Part shown: in pieces, positions 1 through 8,203 of the stretch
How positions within the stretch are numbered: position 1 is the first letter of the stretch
How the letters are laid out: every line of letters starts with the position of its first letter
NCBI RefSeq assembly: GCF_003417535.1
Contig: NZ_QVLS01000002.1
Coordinates: forward strand, 372,001-436,000
Source: Hydrogenophaga borbori
GTDB lineage: Bacteria > Pseudomonadota > Gammaproteobacteria > Burkholderiales > Burkholderiaceae_C
Direction: 5' to 3'
Length of the DNA stretch: 64,000 nucleotides
Made by a program: the position numbers and the translations under genes
Notes under the pieces: generated by a model
Database searches by the model: none
What the model was told of the DNA's origin: nothing
The model's input: the letters and a program-made list of their open reading frames with translations, nothing else

Positions 1-929
1 GCCTGTAGGCCCAGGGCGCGCGCGCGCGGGCTGTCGAAGCGCGCGGGCCAGCCGGCCACGATGCGCGCGGTGGCGGCGTCGGGCTCGTGGCCGACGAGCG
101 CGGCGGCCTCGGGGCCGGCAAAGTCGACGAGGGCGTCCAGCATGTCGCGCACGCGCAGGCTCAGCGCGGGCAGGTTGATGGCGGTGCGCCCGCCGAAGGC
201 CTCGCGGCTGGCCTCGGCCACGGCGAGGATGCCGGCCACGGTGGTGGCCGGCGAGGACAGTGCCACGGGCGTGTCCAGTGGCACGGGGCAGTTGCTGGGC
301 AGGCCGGCCAGGGGCTCGCGCAGCATGCCCGACAGGAAGCCCGAGGCCGCGCCGTTGGGCCGCCCGGGCCGCACCGAGACCGTCATCAGGCGCGCCGCGC
401 GGCCGTCGATGTGGCCCTTGCGGGTGTAGTCGGCCACCAGCTGCTCGCACACGAACTTGTGGATGCCGTAGCTGGACTGCGGCGTGGGCAGGGTGTCGTC
501 GCCCACCACCGCGGGCAGGGGCAGGGCCGGGTCGCTGCCGTAGACGGCGACCGAGCTGGAGAAGAAGAACAGGACCGGCGCATGGCCGTCGGCCGTCTGC
601 CGGCGGCAGGCGTCGAGCAGGGCGCGCGTGGTGTCCAGGTTGGCGCGCAGGCCGAGGTCGAAGTCGGCCTCGCACTCGGCGGACACGGCCGAGGCGAGGT
701 GAAAGACCGCGTCCCAGCGCTGGGCGAACAGGGTGGGCAGGCTGTCCATGAGGTCGCCGGCCAGGGACCGCACGCGCGGGTCGCGCGTGAGCGCCGCGTC
801 GCCGGGCGCGAACAGGTCGGCCAGCATCAGGCTGTCGATGGGACGGCCGGCGAGCCGGCCGCGTTGCAGCAGCTCGCGCGCGAGGCGGCTGCCCAGGAAA
901 CCGGCGCCGCCGGTGATGAGGATGTTCAT
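1..929 (-). CDS. denD: D-erythronate dehydrogenase DenD-like NAD-dependent epimerase/dehydrogenase (C-terminus cut by window edge)
   Basis: This is an extended short-chain dehydrogenase of the NAD-dependent epimerase family. The protein opens with a Rossmann motif (MNILITGGAGFLGSRL, with GGAGFLG), has the active-site region FFSSSVAVYG, and a Y-G-I-H-K segment matching the catalytic YxxxK. DenD proteins oxidise D-erythronate to 2-dehydroerythronate. About 309 residues are visible and the family is about 320, so only a few residues are missing at the left edge. The start ATG (929-927) lies 46 bp after the otnC stop on the same strand, and a GntR/FCD regulator heads the operon; that context separates DenD from other epimerases. 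The kinase (otnK) and isomerase (otnI) expected for the pathway would lie left of the window. The substrate is inferred from family and context. Confidence 0.85.
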   Translation of the reverse strand, partial: MNILITGGAGFLGSRLARELLQRGRLAGRPIDSLMLADLFAPGDAALTRDPRVRSLAGDLMDSLPTLFAQRWDAVFHLASAVSAECEADFDLGLRANLDTTRALLDACRRQTADGHAPVLFFFSSSVAVYGSDPALPLPAVVGDDTLPTPQSSYGIHKFVCEQLVADYTRKGHIDGRAARLMTVSVRPGRPNGAASGFLSGMLREPLAGLPSNCPVPLDTPVALSSPATTVAGILAVAEASREAFGGRTAINLPALSLRVRDMLDALVDFAGPEAAALVGHEPDAATARIVAGWPARFDSPRARALGLQ

Positions 930-975
930 GCGGTGAAGCGGTGGGCGGATGGGCGGGGCGGTGGGGACTGGGGCC

Positions 976-1653
976 TTACCAGGGGGCGCCAAAGCGCTGG
1001 CGCAGTTCGTCGATGCGCGCGTCGCTCAGTGGGGCGGGGCGGGGGGAGCAGAGCAGCCACAGGCGCGCGGTCTCTTCCAGTTCTTCCAGCAGGGCCATGG
1101 CCTGCGCGGGGCCCTGGTGCCACACGACGGGGCCCAGGCGTTCCAGCATCACGGCGCGCAAGGGCTGTTCGGCCCGGGCGATCAGGCCGGCCACCTCGTG
1201 GGCCACGGTGGGGTCGCCGGGCACGCGGTAGGCGACGTGGGGCACGTGGCCGACCTTCATCACCTGGTAGGGCGTGATCGGCGGCAGGATGTCGTGCTCG
1301 GCCCACACGCCTTGCAGGCTCAGCGCCACCAGGTGGGTGCTGTGGGTGTGCAGCACGCAGCGGGCCTGGGGCGCGGCGTCGTAGATGTGGCGGTGCAGGG
1401 CCAGGGTCTTGCTGGCGCGTTCGCCGCCGCGCTGGTGGCCGTCTTCGCCCACCCAGGCCAGGGCCTCGGGGCGCAGGTGGCCCAGGCAGGCGTCGGTGGG
1501 GGTGATGAGGAAGCCGCCGCCCTGCGAGGCGTCGAGCCGCAGGCTGATGTTGCCGGCCGTGGAATGCGCGTAGCCGCGCAGGAACAGCGAGGCGCCCACG
1601 CGCACGATCTCGTCGCGGCAGGCCTGCTGGGCGGGGGGGATGGCGTCGCTCAT
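976..1653 (-). CDS. otnC: class II aldolase family 3-oxo-tetronate 4-phosphate decarboxylase
   Basis: This is a 225-residue class II aldolase/adducin-fold protein. It shows the GNISLRL phosphate-loop segment near the N-terminus and the metal-binding H-T-H of VLHTHSTH at about residue 98, with a further His-containing stretch downstream. In the erythronate/threonate pathway OtnC decarboxylates 3-oxo-tetronate 4-phosphate to dihydroxyacetone phosphate in the cytoplasm. The start ATG (1653-1651) overlaps the stop of the upstream GntR gene by 4 bases (ATGA), and denD follows 46 bp later, so the three genes form one operon. A longer reading of the frame back to 1791 would run deep into the regulator and is unlikely. 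Other class II aldolases (fuculose-phosphate type) are an alternative, but the denD neighbour favours OtnC. Confidence 0.85.
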   Translation of the reverse strand: MSDAIPPAQQACRDEIVRVGASLFLRGYAHSTAGNISLRLDASQGGGFLITPTDACLGHLRPEALAWVGEDGHQRGGERASKTLALHRHIYDAAPQARCVLHTHSTHLVALSLQGVWAEHDILPPITPYQVMKVGHVPHVAYRVPGDPTVAHEVAGLIARAEQPLRAVMLERLGPVVWHQGPAQAMALLEELEETARLWLLCSPRPAPLSDARIDELRQRFGAPW

Positions 1654-2420
1654 TCGGGGCGGGACAGGGTGGGTTTGAGCAGCGCGTCCAGGGCGCGGCG
1701 CACGGGCGGCGAGGCGTGTTCGATGCGGTGCGCGGCGTTGGCCATGTGGCGCATGGCGGCCTCGCGCGCGGCGGTGACGTCGCCGCGGCACACGGCCTCG
1801 GCGATGGCGCGGTGCTCGTGGTGCACCTCCACCATGTAGCCGCTGTCCAGGGATTCGTTGGTGCGCGTCACGCGCATGGCGTCGCGCTGGTACTGCTCCA
1901 GGAAGCCCAGCAGGCGCTCGTAGTGCGGGTTGTCGGTGGCGCGGGCGATGCTGCGGTGAAAGCGCAGGTCGGCCTCCACGCCGGGGGCGCCCACGGGCGG
2001 GCAGGCCTCCAGTTCGGCCAGCGCGTCCATGATGGCGCGCGCTTTCTCGGGCGTGATGCGCCGCGCCGCGAGTTCGGCCACGTCGGCCTCCAGGCCGCGC
2101 CGCACCTCCACCACCTGCAGCACGGCCTCCATGGAGTGCAGCACGGTGGGGTCGAAGGCCAGGGCGCGCGCCTGGTGGCTGGGCGCCACGAACACGCCCG
2201 CGCCCTGGCGCGAGGTGAGCAGGCCGATGGACTTGAGCTGGCTGATGGCCTCGCGCACCACGGTGCGCGACACGCCGAACTGCTCGGCCAGGCGCTGCTC
2301 GGTGGGCAGTCGCTGGTCTGGGCCCAGTTCGCCCGACTCGATGCGCTGCATCAGCAGGGCCGCCAGCTGGTCGGTCAGGCGGGGCGGCGCCTGCAGGGGC
2401 TCGGCGCTGTCGGGGTTCAT
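1650..2420 (-). CDS. GntR family (FadR/FCD subfamily) transcriptional regulator
   Basis: This 256-residue regulator has an N-terminal winged helix (about residues 14-80, including LPTEQRLAEQFGVSRTVVRE and a wing with GAGVFV). Its C-terminal FCD domain (about 95-240) carries the family's effector/metal-ligand pattern, with D and H in DLRFHRSIA and further His in EVHHEHRAI. FCD proteins sense small organic acids, and this one heads the otnC-denD operon, so it probably represses it until the substrate or an intermediate appears. It is the first gene of its transcript and therefore likely controls itself. A candidate operator lies in its promoter (2442-2462). The ligand is inferred from the neighbours. 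Confidence 0.85.
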   Translation of the reverse strand: MNPDSAEPLQAPPRLTDQLAALLMQRIESGELGPDQRLPTEQRLAEQFGVSRTVVREAISQLKSIGLLTSRQGAGVFVAPSHQARALAFDPTVLHSMEAVLQVVEVRRGLEADVAELAARRITPEKARAIMDALAELEACPPVGAPGVEADLRFHRSIARATDNPHYERLLGFLEQYQRDAMRVTRTNESLDSGYMVEVHHEHRAIAEAVCRGDVTAAREAAMRHMANAAHRIEHASPPVRRALDALLKPTLSRPE

Positions 2421-2441
2421 GGTGTCTCGGCCATTGGTGTG

Positions 2442-2462
2442 CTTGTCAGGTCATCATACAAG
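2442..2462. promoter_or_regulatory. candidate operator of the GntR regulator
   Basis: A CTTGT...ACAAG inverted repeat (arms 2442-2446 and 2458-2462) sits 22 bp upstream of the GntR start codon. Its size and spacing would suit a dimeric FCD-type GntR protein. The arms are short and only one copy is seen, so this is a suggestion. Confidence 0.35.
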
Positions 2463-2473
2463 TTGAGCGGGCG

Positions 2474-2498
2474 AAAAAAATCCCGGGAAAACCCGGGA
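2474..2498 (-). terminator. intrinsic terminator of the metal-dependent hydrolase gene
   Basis: On the minus strand TCCCGGG and CCCGGGA form a perfect 7-bp stem with a TTTT loop, followed directly by seven T. It lies 12 bp past the stop of the 2510-3337 gene and stops transcription before the GntR promoter. Confidence 0.85.
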
Positions 2499-2509
2499 CG
2501 CGCACTCGT

Positions 2510-3337
2510 TCAGCGACCGGCAGCGCTCACCGGCACGAACTGTTCGTTGTGTTCGCGCAGCCAGGTGGCCGAGCGTTCGCTGTGCTGCTGGTTCGGGTGG
2601 AAGTCGGGCCGGAAATAGGCCCGCCAGGCCGGCCAGTTCGTCCTCAGCAGGCCTTGCCGGCCCAGCAGGTGGCGCGCGGCGCTGCGCCAGGTGGACCAGC
2701 GCCACAGCGTGCCGTCGCGCCGCAGGTTGGAGACGGTCTGGCGCAGGGCGTCGCTGAGGAAGAAGACGGTGACGCGGCGCATCCATTTCGCGCGCCAGGC
2801 GTGGTCGCCCCCCAGGGCCTGGTAGAGGTCGAATGCGGTGCTCTTGTGCTCGGCCTCCTCGGCGCTGTGCCACAGCCACAGGGTTTGCAGGCGCGGCTCG
2901 CTGCCGTCCAGCACCTGGGGATGCGACAGCAGCCACTCGGCGAAGAGGGCGGTGAAGTGCTCGTAGGCCGCGGTCACGCCCAGCGGGTGGCGGGGATCGG
3001 CGCCCTCGAACAACACCATGCGCGACTCGGCGCGCGGCGCCCACGCGTTCACCAGGCCGTGCTTCTCGATCTGCGCGTTGAACAGGGCGTGGATGCGCCG
3101 GTGCGTGGCCTCCTGGCCCACGAAGCCCTTGATCTCGGCTTCCCAGCGCGCCTGCTGGTCGGCGGGCAGGGCCTTGGCGCCTTCCCGCACGGCGTCGATG
3201 AAGAACTGCTCGCCCACCGGAAAGCTCATGGACAGGGCGTTGAACCAGGCGGTGAGGAAGGCGTCGCCGCCGCACCAGTGGCGCGCGACGGGCGTTTCCA
3301 GGTCGATGAGCAGGCGTCGGATGGTGAGGTTGGTCAT
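2510..3337 (-). CDS. predicted metal-dependent hydrolase (PF10118 family)
   Basis: This 275-residue protein belongs to the family called predicted metal-dependent hydrolase, with an iron- or metal-carboxylate-like helical fold. Conserved features visible are G-Q-E-A-T-H-R near residue 93, the H-F segment of YEHFTALFAEW, and HSAEEAEHKSTAFD near residue 165, whose Glu and His residues look like a dimetal site. The biochemical reaction of the family is not established. The start at 3337 gives the M-T-N-L-T-I-R-R N-terminus; the frame stays open to 3559 but that would overlap the divergent gene. A clean terminator follows, so it is monocistronic. A GGTAC/GTACC inverted repeat sits just upstream of the start. 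Confidence 0.8.
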   Translation of the reverse strand: MTNLTIRRLLIDLETPVARHWCGGDAFLTAWFNALSMSFPVGEQFFIDAVREGAKALPADQQARWEAEIKGFVGQEATHRRIHALFNAQIEKHGLVNAWAPRAESRMVLFEGADPRHPLGVTAAYEHFTALFAEWLLSHPQVLDGSEPRLQTLWLWHSAEEAEHKSTAFDLYQALGGDHAWRAKWMRRVTVFFLSDALRQTVSNLRRDGTLWRWSTWRSAARHLLGRQGLLRTNWPAWRAYFRPDFHPNQQHSERSATWLREHNEQFVPVSAAGR

Positions 3338-3340
3338 GTT

Positions 3341-3356
3341 GGTACATGTGAGTACC
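3341..3356. promoter_or_regulatory. GGTAC-N6-GTACC inverted repeat upstream of the hydrolase start
   Basis: A perfect 5-bp inverted repeat with a 6-bp spacer lies 4 bp upstream of the 3337 start codon and on the leader side of the divergent 3492 gene. No Shine-Dalgarno sequence is evident there, so a regulator bound at this site could block initiation. No cognate regulator gene is adjacent. Confidence 0.3.
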
Positions 3357-3491
3357 GGGCGACTGTGCGCGCCTGCGCAAGGGCTGTCAAGCGGGTGGGG
3401 CTGTCGAATCGGTGACGGCTGATCCGTCGTGCAGACGGGGCCGGCTCCAGCGTTCGCGTCGAACCGCGGCCGCCCCAGCGAGGACTGAACC

Positions 3492-4043
<552 letters not shown>

Positions 4044-4060
4044 ACGAAGGGCGCGCGCCC

Positions 4061-5332
4061 TCAGGCCGCCGCCCCCCGCGCCACCCCCGGCCCGCTCCCC
4101 CGCACCCGCCAGAACAGGAACAGCGCGATGCCCATGTTGAGCAGGTTCCAGCCGATCCCGTTGAGGAAGGCCGCGCGGTAGCTGCCCGTGAGGTCGAACA
4201 CCCAGCCCGACATCCAGCCACCCAGCGCCATGCCCACCAGCGTGGCCATGATCACCGCGCCCACGCGGGCGCCGGCCTCCTGCGGCGCGAAGTACTCGCG
4301 CACGATGATGGCGTAGCTGGGCACGATGCCGCCCTGGAACAGGCCGAACAGGGCAGAGATCACGTACAGCGGCACCAGGCCGTCGAAGGGCAGGAACAGC
4401 AGCAGCGCCACGCACTGCAGCGCCGAACCCAACAGCAGGGTGCGGATGCCACCGATGCGGTCGCAGATCCAGCCCGAGACCAGGCGGCTGACGATGCCGC
4501 TGGCCAGCATGAGCGAGAGCATCTCGGCGCCGCGCGCGGCGCCGAAGCCCAGATCGACGCAGTAGGCGACGATGTGCACCTGCGGCATGGACATGGCCAC
4601 GCAACAGCCCACGCCGGCCAGGCACAGCAGGGTCTGCGCCCGCGCGGGCGTCATGCCGAAGGGGCGGCGGGTGTCGGGCACGGCGCCGCCGGGCGTGGCG
4701 GGCGCGGCCATCACGACCACGGGCGGGCGCTGGCGCATGCGGTTGGCCAGCAGGAACATGCCCGTGCCGCAGACGATGGCCAGCAGGAAGTAGGTGTTGC
4801 GCCAGCCGATGGTCTCGATTCCCCATTGCACCAGTGGCGGCCACACCGTGCCGGCCACGTAGTTGCCGCTGGCCGCGATGGCCACCGCGATGCCGCGCCG
4901 CTTGCGCCACCACAGCGCCGTGTCGGCCAGCAGCGGCGCGAAGGTGGCCGAGCTGCCCAGCAGCCCCAGCAGCAGCCCGTGCGCCAGACCGAAGGTCCAG
5001 ATGTTGCCGGACAGCGCGGCGGCCGCGAAGCCGCCGGCCACCGCCACCGCGCCCAGACGCAGCACCGGCGTGATGCCGTGGCGGTCGGCCATGCGCCCGG
5101 TCCACAGGCCGCCCAGGCCCAGGCAGACCATCATCAGGGTGTAGGGCAGGGAGGCGTCGCCGCGGCCGATGCCGAACTCCGTCTGCACCGCGGGCAGCAC
5201 CACGGCCACCACGTACATGCCGCTGTTGCCCAGGGTGACCAGGCCCAGCACGGTGAGCAGCCGCCAGGCGGCGGCGCGGGAATCGATGAGGCTGGGGTCG
5301 GCGGGCGTGTTGTCTCGGTGGGGTGTTTTCAT
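4061..5332 (-). CDS. MFS transporter
   Basis: This 423-residue integral membrane protein of the major facilitator superfamily has twelve predictable hydrophobic segments. The loop between helices 2 and 3 reads GRMADRHGITPVLRLG, the MFS motif A (G-x-x-x-D-R-x-G-x-R/K). A second copy (WICDRIGGIRTLLLGS) occurs after helix 8, as usual for the duplicated fold. A cytoplasmic loop of about 25 residues separates the halves. The sequence resembles the OFA/carboxylate branch, but the substrate cannot be told from sequence. It is followed by a short gap and convergent with the RibD-like gene; fliA is upstream on the same strand, 52 bp away, but functionally unrelated. Confidence 0.85.
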   Translation of the reverse strand: MKTPHRDNTPADPSLIDSRAAAWRLLTVLGLVTLGNSGMYVVAVVLPAVQTEFGIGRGDASLPYTLMMVCLGLGGLWTGRMADRHGITPVLRLGAVAVAGGFAAAALSGNIWTFGLAHGLLLGLLGSSATFAPLLADTALWWRKRRGIAVAIAASGNYVAGTVWPPLVQWGIETIGWRNTYFLLAIVCGTGMFLLANRMRQRPPVVVMAAPATPGGAVPDTRRPFGMTPARAQTLLCLAGVGCCVAMSMPQVHIVAYCVDLGFGAARGAEMLSLMLASGIVSRLVSGWICDRIGGIRTLLLGSALQCVALLLFLPFDGLVPLYVISALFGLFQGGIVPSYAIIVREYFAPQEAGARVGAVIMATLVGMALGGWMSGWVFDLTGSYRAAFLNGIGWNLLNMGIALFLFWRVRGSGPGVARGAAA

Positions 5333-5384
5333 GGCCGGGCGATGCTACGCCGGGCCGCCGCCGCGCGCTGTCGCCGGTGAAATA

Positions 5385-6113
5385 TCAGTGCGCCTGCAGT
5401 TGCGCACGCAGCAGGTCGATGGCGTGGCGGTGCACCTGGCTGACGCGGGACTCGCTCACGCCCAGTTCGCGGCCGATGTCCTTGAACATCATGTCCTCGC
5501 CGTAGTGCCTGAGCATGACCTGCTGTTCGCGTTCGGGCAGACCCTGGATGGCGTCGACCAGGGCCAGGCGCATGCGCTGCTGTTCCAGCACGCTCAGCGG
5601 GTCGTGGGTGCTGTCGCCGAACTCGCTGCCGTGCAGGCCGTCGTCGTCCTCTTCCCCCACCAGGCCGGTGTCGTCCAGCGGCATCAGCTGGGAGCGGTGC
5701 AGCTTGGCCTGCAGCGCGTGGTATTCATCGAGCGTGAGGCACAGCTCCGCGGCCATTTCGCTGTCGTGCGGGCGGCGGCACAGGCGCTGCTGCAGGCGCT
5801 GCGCGGCCTCGTCGATGTCGCGCCGGCTCTGCCGGCAACCGCGCGAGGCCCATTCGGTCGCGCGCAGCTCGTCGATCATGGCGCCTCGGATGCGCGGCAT
5901 GGCGAATTTCTCCAGTCCGCCGGCCTCGGCCTCGGCCGGGTCGCAGCGGCCGATGGCCTCGTTCAGGCCGATCATGCCGGCCTGTATCAGGTCGTCCACG
6001 TCGACCGAGGGCGGCAGCTGGGCGCGCAGGTGGCGGGCCACGCGCCGCACCAGGGGCTGGTAGAGGCGGATCTGGGCGTTGCGCGGGTCGGCGAAACAGG
6101 CGGTGGTGCTCAT
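5385..6113 (-). CDS. fliA: flagellar RNA polymerase sigma factor FliA (sigma-28)
   Basis: This 242-residue group 3 sigma factor has region 2 (PSVDVDDLIQAGMIGLNEAIGR then PRIRGAMIDELRATEW, the FliA-type 2.4 segment), region 3 (about 95-150), and region 4 with LPEREQQVMLRHY and the helix-turn-helix GRELGVSESRVSQVHRHAI. These match FliA rather than RpoH or RpoE. FliA directs late flagellar and chemotaxis promoters and is normally held by FlgM. There is an acidic insertion (about 163-178, rich in D and E) between regions 3 and 4. No other flagellar gene is in the window, which is unusual because fliA often follows flhF-flhG. No clear sigma-54 or FlhDC signature was identified upstream. Confidence 0.9.
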   Translation of the reverse strand: MSTTACFADPRNAQIRLYQPLVRRVARHLRAQLPPSVDVDDLIQAGMIGLNEAIGRCDPAEAEAGGLEKFAMPRIRGAMIDELRATEWASRGCRQSRRDIDEAAQRLQQRLCRRPHDSEMAAELCLTLDEYHALQAKLHRSQLMPLDDTGLVGEEDDDGLHGSEFGDSTHDPLSVLEQQRMRLALVDAIQGLPEREQQVMLRHYGEDMMFKDIGRELGVSESRVSQVHRHAIDLLRAQLQAH

Positions 6114-6371
6114 GCGGATGTCCCTTCTGACGGCCTGGACGCGGGGCTCAAGGGCCGCGTGGCCATGGCAGAAATTCTGGGGATCGGTCGCCCCACCGTC
6201 TGTGGGGATTGCTGGATGCGCCCTGTCAGCACCGGGCGGCGAAGGCCGTAGGCGTTTCCGGTACCGCCGCGCGCGCTTAGGTATTTTTTAAGCTTCGCCT
6301 AGGAAAGATTTAGGACGGAGGACTGAGCCCCTTGCGAACAATGCCGGCACACCAAAACAAGGAGTGTTTTC

Positions 6372-6869
6372 ATGTTCCGCACCGCCGCGCTGGCCCTGGG
6401 CCTGTTCGCGTCCACGGCCGCACTGGCCAATGGCCCGGCCCCCGTCCGTCCGCCCGAGACGGACCTCGTGGCCCTGGGCCGCTACCTCGTCAAGACCTCG
6501 GGCTGCAATGACTGCCACACCCCCGGCTACGCCCCCAGCGCGGGCGCCGTGCCCGAAGCCCAGTGGCTCACGGGCGATGCTGTGGGCCTGCAGGGCCCCT
6601 GGGGCACCACCTACCCGAGCAACCTGCGCCAGCAGTTCCAGCAGATGAGCGAGGCGCAGTGGCTGCAGCGCGCCCGCCAGCCCATGCGCCCGCCCATGCC
6701 GTGGTTCGCGCTGCGCGACATGGCCGACACCGACCTGAAAGCGATCTACGCCTACGTGCGCGCCGCCGGCCCGGCCGGCCAGGCCGCGCCGGCCTACGCC
6801 CCGCCCGGGGTGGCCGTGCGGACGCCGGTGGTGGCGTTTCCCTCGCCGCCGCCGGCTGGCAAACCCTGA
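6372..6869 (+). CDS. small periplasmic c-type cytochrome
   Basis: This 165-residue protein has a Sec signal peptide (cleavage near A-L-A-N, residue 20) and a single heme-binding CNDCH motif at residues 45-49. The likely distal Met ligand is in PMRPPMPW near residue 109, and the tail is Pro/Ala-rich. It resembles class I mono-heme cytochromes that accompany periplasmic dehydrogenases, but no dehydrogenase gene is next to it, so its redox partner is unknown. The ATG follows a GGAG Shine-Dalgarno. It is flanked by fliA (divergent) and the RND operon 143 bp downstream, and appears monocistronic. Confidence 0.8.
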   Translation: MFRTAALALGLFASTAALANGPAPVRPPETDLVALGRYLVKTSGCNDCHTPGYAPSAGAVPEAQWLTGDAVGLQGPWGTTYPSNLRQQFQQMSEAQWLQRARQPMRPPMPWFALRDMADTDLKAIYAYVRAAGPAGQAAPAYAPPGVAVRTPVVAFPSPPPAGKP

Positions 6870-6932
6870 TCCGCCAGGCGTGTCGGCGGGCCGCCACACG
6901 CGCTCGAAAAGCCCTCGTCAATTCCCCCGGGA

Positions 6933-6984
6933 TTGCGGCTTAATCCGCAACTCCCTCAGCGCCACACCCCCTACCCGGGGGTGT
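6933..6984 (+). promoter_or_regulatory. leader of the RND operon: inverted repeat plus GC hairpin
   Basis: Two structures lie upstream of the adaptor gene. TTGCGG (6933-6938) and CCGCAA (6945-6950) form a 6-6-6 inverted repeat suitable for a dimeric repressor. ACACCCCC (6964-6971) pairs with GGGGGTGT (6977-6984) to form an 8-bp GC-rich hairpin with a 5-base loop, 28 bp before the start codon, which could act in the mRNA leader. No T tract follows, so it is not a standard terminator. No dedicated TetR/MarR regulator adjoins the operon. Confidence 0.4.
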
Positions 6985-7012
6985 CGGCGCCGGCATTTTC
7001 TGGAGCACCCCC

Positions 7013-8191
7013 ATGCCAGCCAAGTCCCACGGGCGCATCCCCGCCCTGGCCGTCCTGTTCCCCGTGCTGTTGTCCCTTCTGCCGGCCTGCGGCGGCCCCG
7101 CCGACGCGCAGGGCGCGCCGCCACCGGCCATGCCGGTGAGCGTGGCGCCCGCGGTGCAGCGCAGCGTCACCGACGTCGAAACCTTCAGCGGCCGCCTGGA
7201 AGCGGCCGAGTTCGTGGAGCTGCGCCCGCGCGTGGCCGGCACCATCGACAAGGTGCACTTCACCGACGGCGCCAGCGTCGCGGCCGGTGCCTTGCTGTTC
7301 ACCATCGACCCGCGCCCTTTCGAGGCCGAGGTGGCGCGCGCCGAGTCGCAGCTGGCGGCCGCGAAGTCGCGCGCCGAGCTGGCGCAGACCGAGTACGCCC
7401 GCGCCCAGAAGCTGCTCGACAGCCGCGCCGTGTCGCGCCAGGAGTTCGATCAGCTCGCCGCCGGCGCGCGCACCAGCGAGGCCGACATCAAGGCCGCCGA
7501 GGCCGCGCTGCGCGTGGCGCGCCTGAACCTGGCCTACACGGCGGTGCGCGCGCCCATCGGCGGGCGGCTGTCGCGCGCCAGCGCCACGGCGGGCAACCTG
7601 GTGAACGAACAGGTGGTGCTCACCACCATCGCCGCCACGAACCGCGTGTACGCCTACTTCGACGGCAGCGAGCAGACCTTCCTGCGCCTGCGGGCCGCCG
7701 GTAACGCCAAGCCCGTGGTGCGCCTGGGCCTGGCCAACGAGACCGGCTACCCGCACCAGGGCACGCTGGACTTCGTCGACAACCGCCTCAACCCGCAGAC
7801 CGGTGCCATTCGCCTGCGCGCCAGCTTCGACAACCGCGACGGCCGCTTCGTGCCCGGCCTGGCCGCGCGGCTGACCATGACCACCAGCGCGCCCTACCAG
7901 GCCACGCTGGTGCCCGAGCGCGCCATCGGCACCGACCAGAACCGCAAGACCGTGGTGGTGGTGGGCGCCGACGGCCAGCCGCAGTTCCGCGTGGTGCAGC
8001 TCGGCGCCCTGCAGGACGGCATGCGCGTGCTGCTGGGCGACGCGGTCAAGCCCGGCGAGCACGTGGTGGTGGAAGGCCTGCAGCGCATCATGCCCGGCGT
8101 GCCGGTGCAGCCGCAGGTGCTGAAGGTGGACGACAAGGGCATGCCCCTTCCTCCGCCGACTTCGGCCGCGCCGCAGCAGCCCGGCCAGTAA
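7013..8191 (+). CDS. RND efflux periplasmic adaptor subunit (AcrA/MexA family)
   Basis: This 392-residue membrane fusion protein has a lipoprotein signal whose lipobox is L-L-P-A-C near residue 26, so it is anchored to the inner-membrane outer leaflet. Next come the lipoyl half-motifs (ELRPRVAGTIDKVHFTDGASVAAG and APIGGRLSRASATAGNLV), an alpha-helical hairpin between them (about 100-165), a beta-barrel domain and the membrane-proximal domain. It would link the permease at 8204 to the outer-membrane channel at 11424. The permease gene starts 12 bp downstream. The substrate is probably drugs or hydrophobic toxins, by family only. Confidence 0.9.
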   Translation: MPAKSHGRIPALAVLFPVLLSLLPACGGPADAQGAPPPAMPVSVAPAVQRSVTDVETFSGRLEAAEFVELRPRVAGTIDKVHFTDGASVAAGALLFTIDPRPFEAEVARAESQLAAAKSRAELAQTEYARAQKLLDSRAVSRQEFDQLAAGARTSEADIKAAEAALRVARLNLAYTAVRAPIGGRLSRASATAGNLVNEQVVLTTIAATNRVYAYFDGSEQTFLRLRAAGNAKPVVRLGLANETGYPHQGTLDFVDNRLNPQTGAIRLRASFDNRDGRFVPGLAARLTMTTSAPYQATLVPERAIGTDQNRKTVVVVGADGQPQFRVVQLGALQDGMRVLLGDAVKPGEHVVVEGLQRIMPGVPVQPQVLKVDDKGMPLPPPTSAAPQQPGQ

Positions 8192-8203
8192 GGGAGCGCC
8201 CGA

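Noticed and set aside
4049..4060. GGGCGCGCGCCC palindrome as a terminator between the reductase and MFS genes
   Set aside because: There is no T tract on either strand and short GC palindromes are common here.
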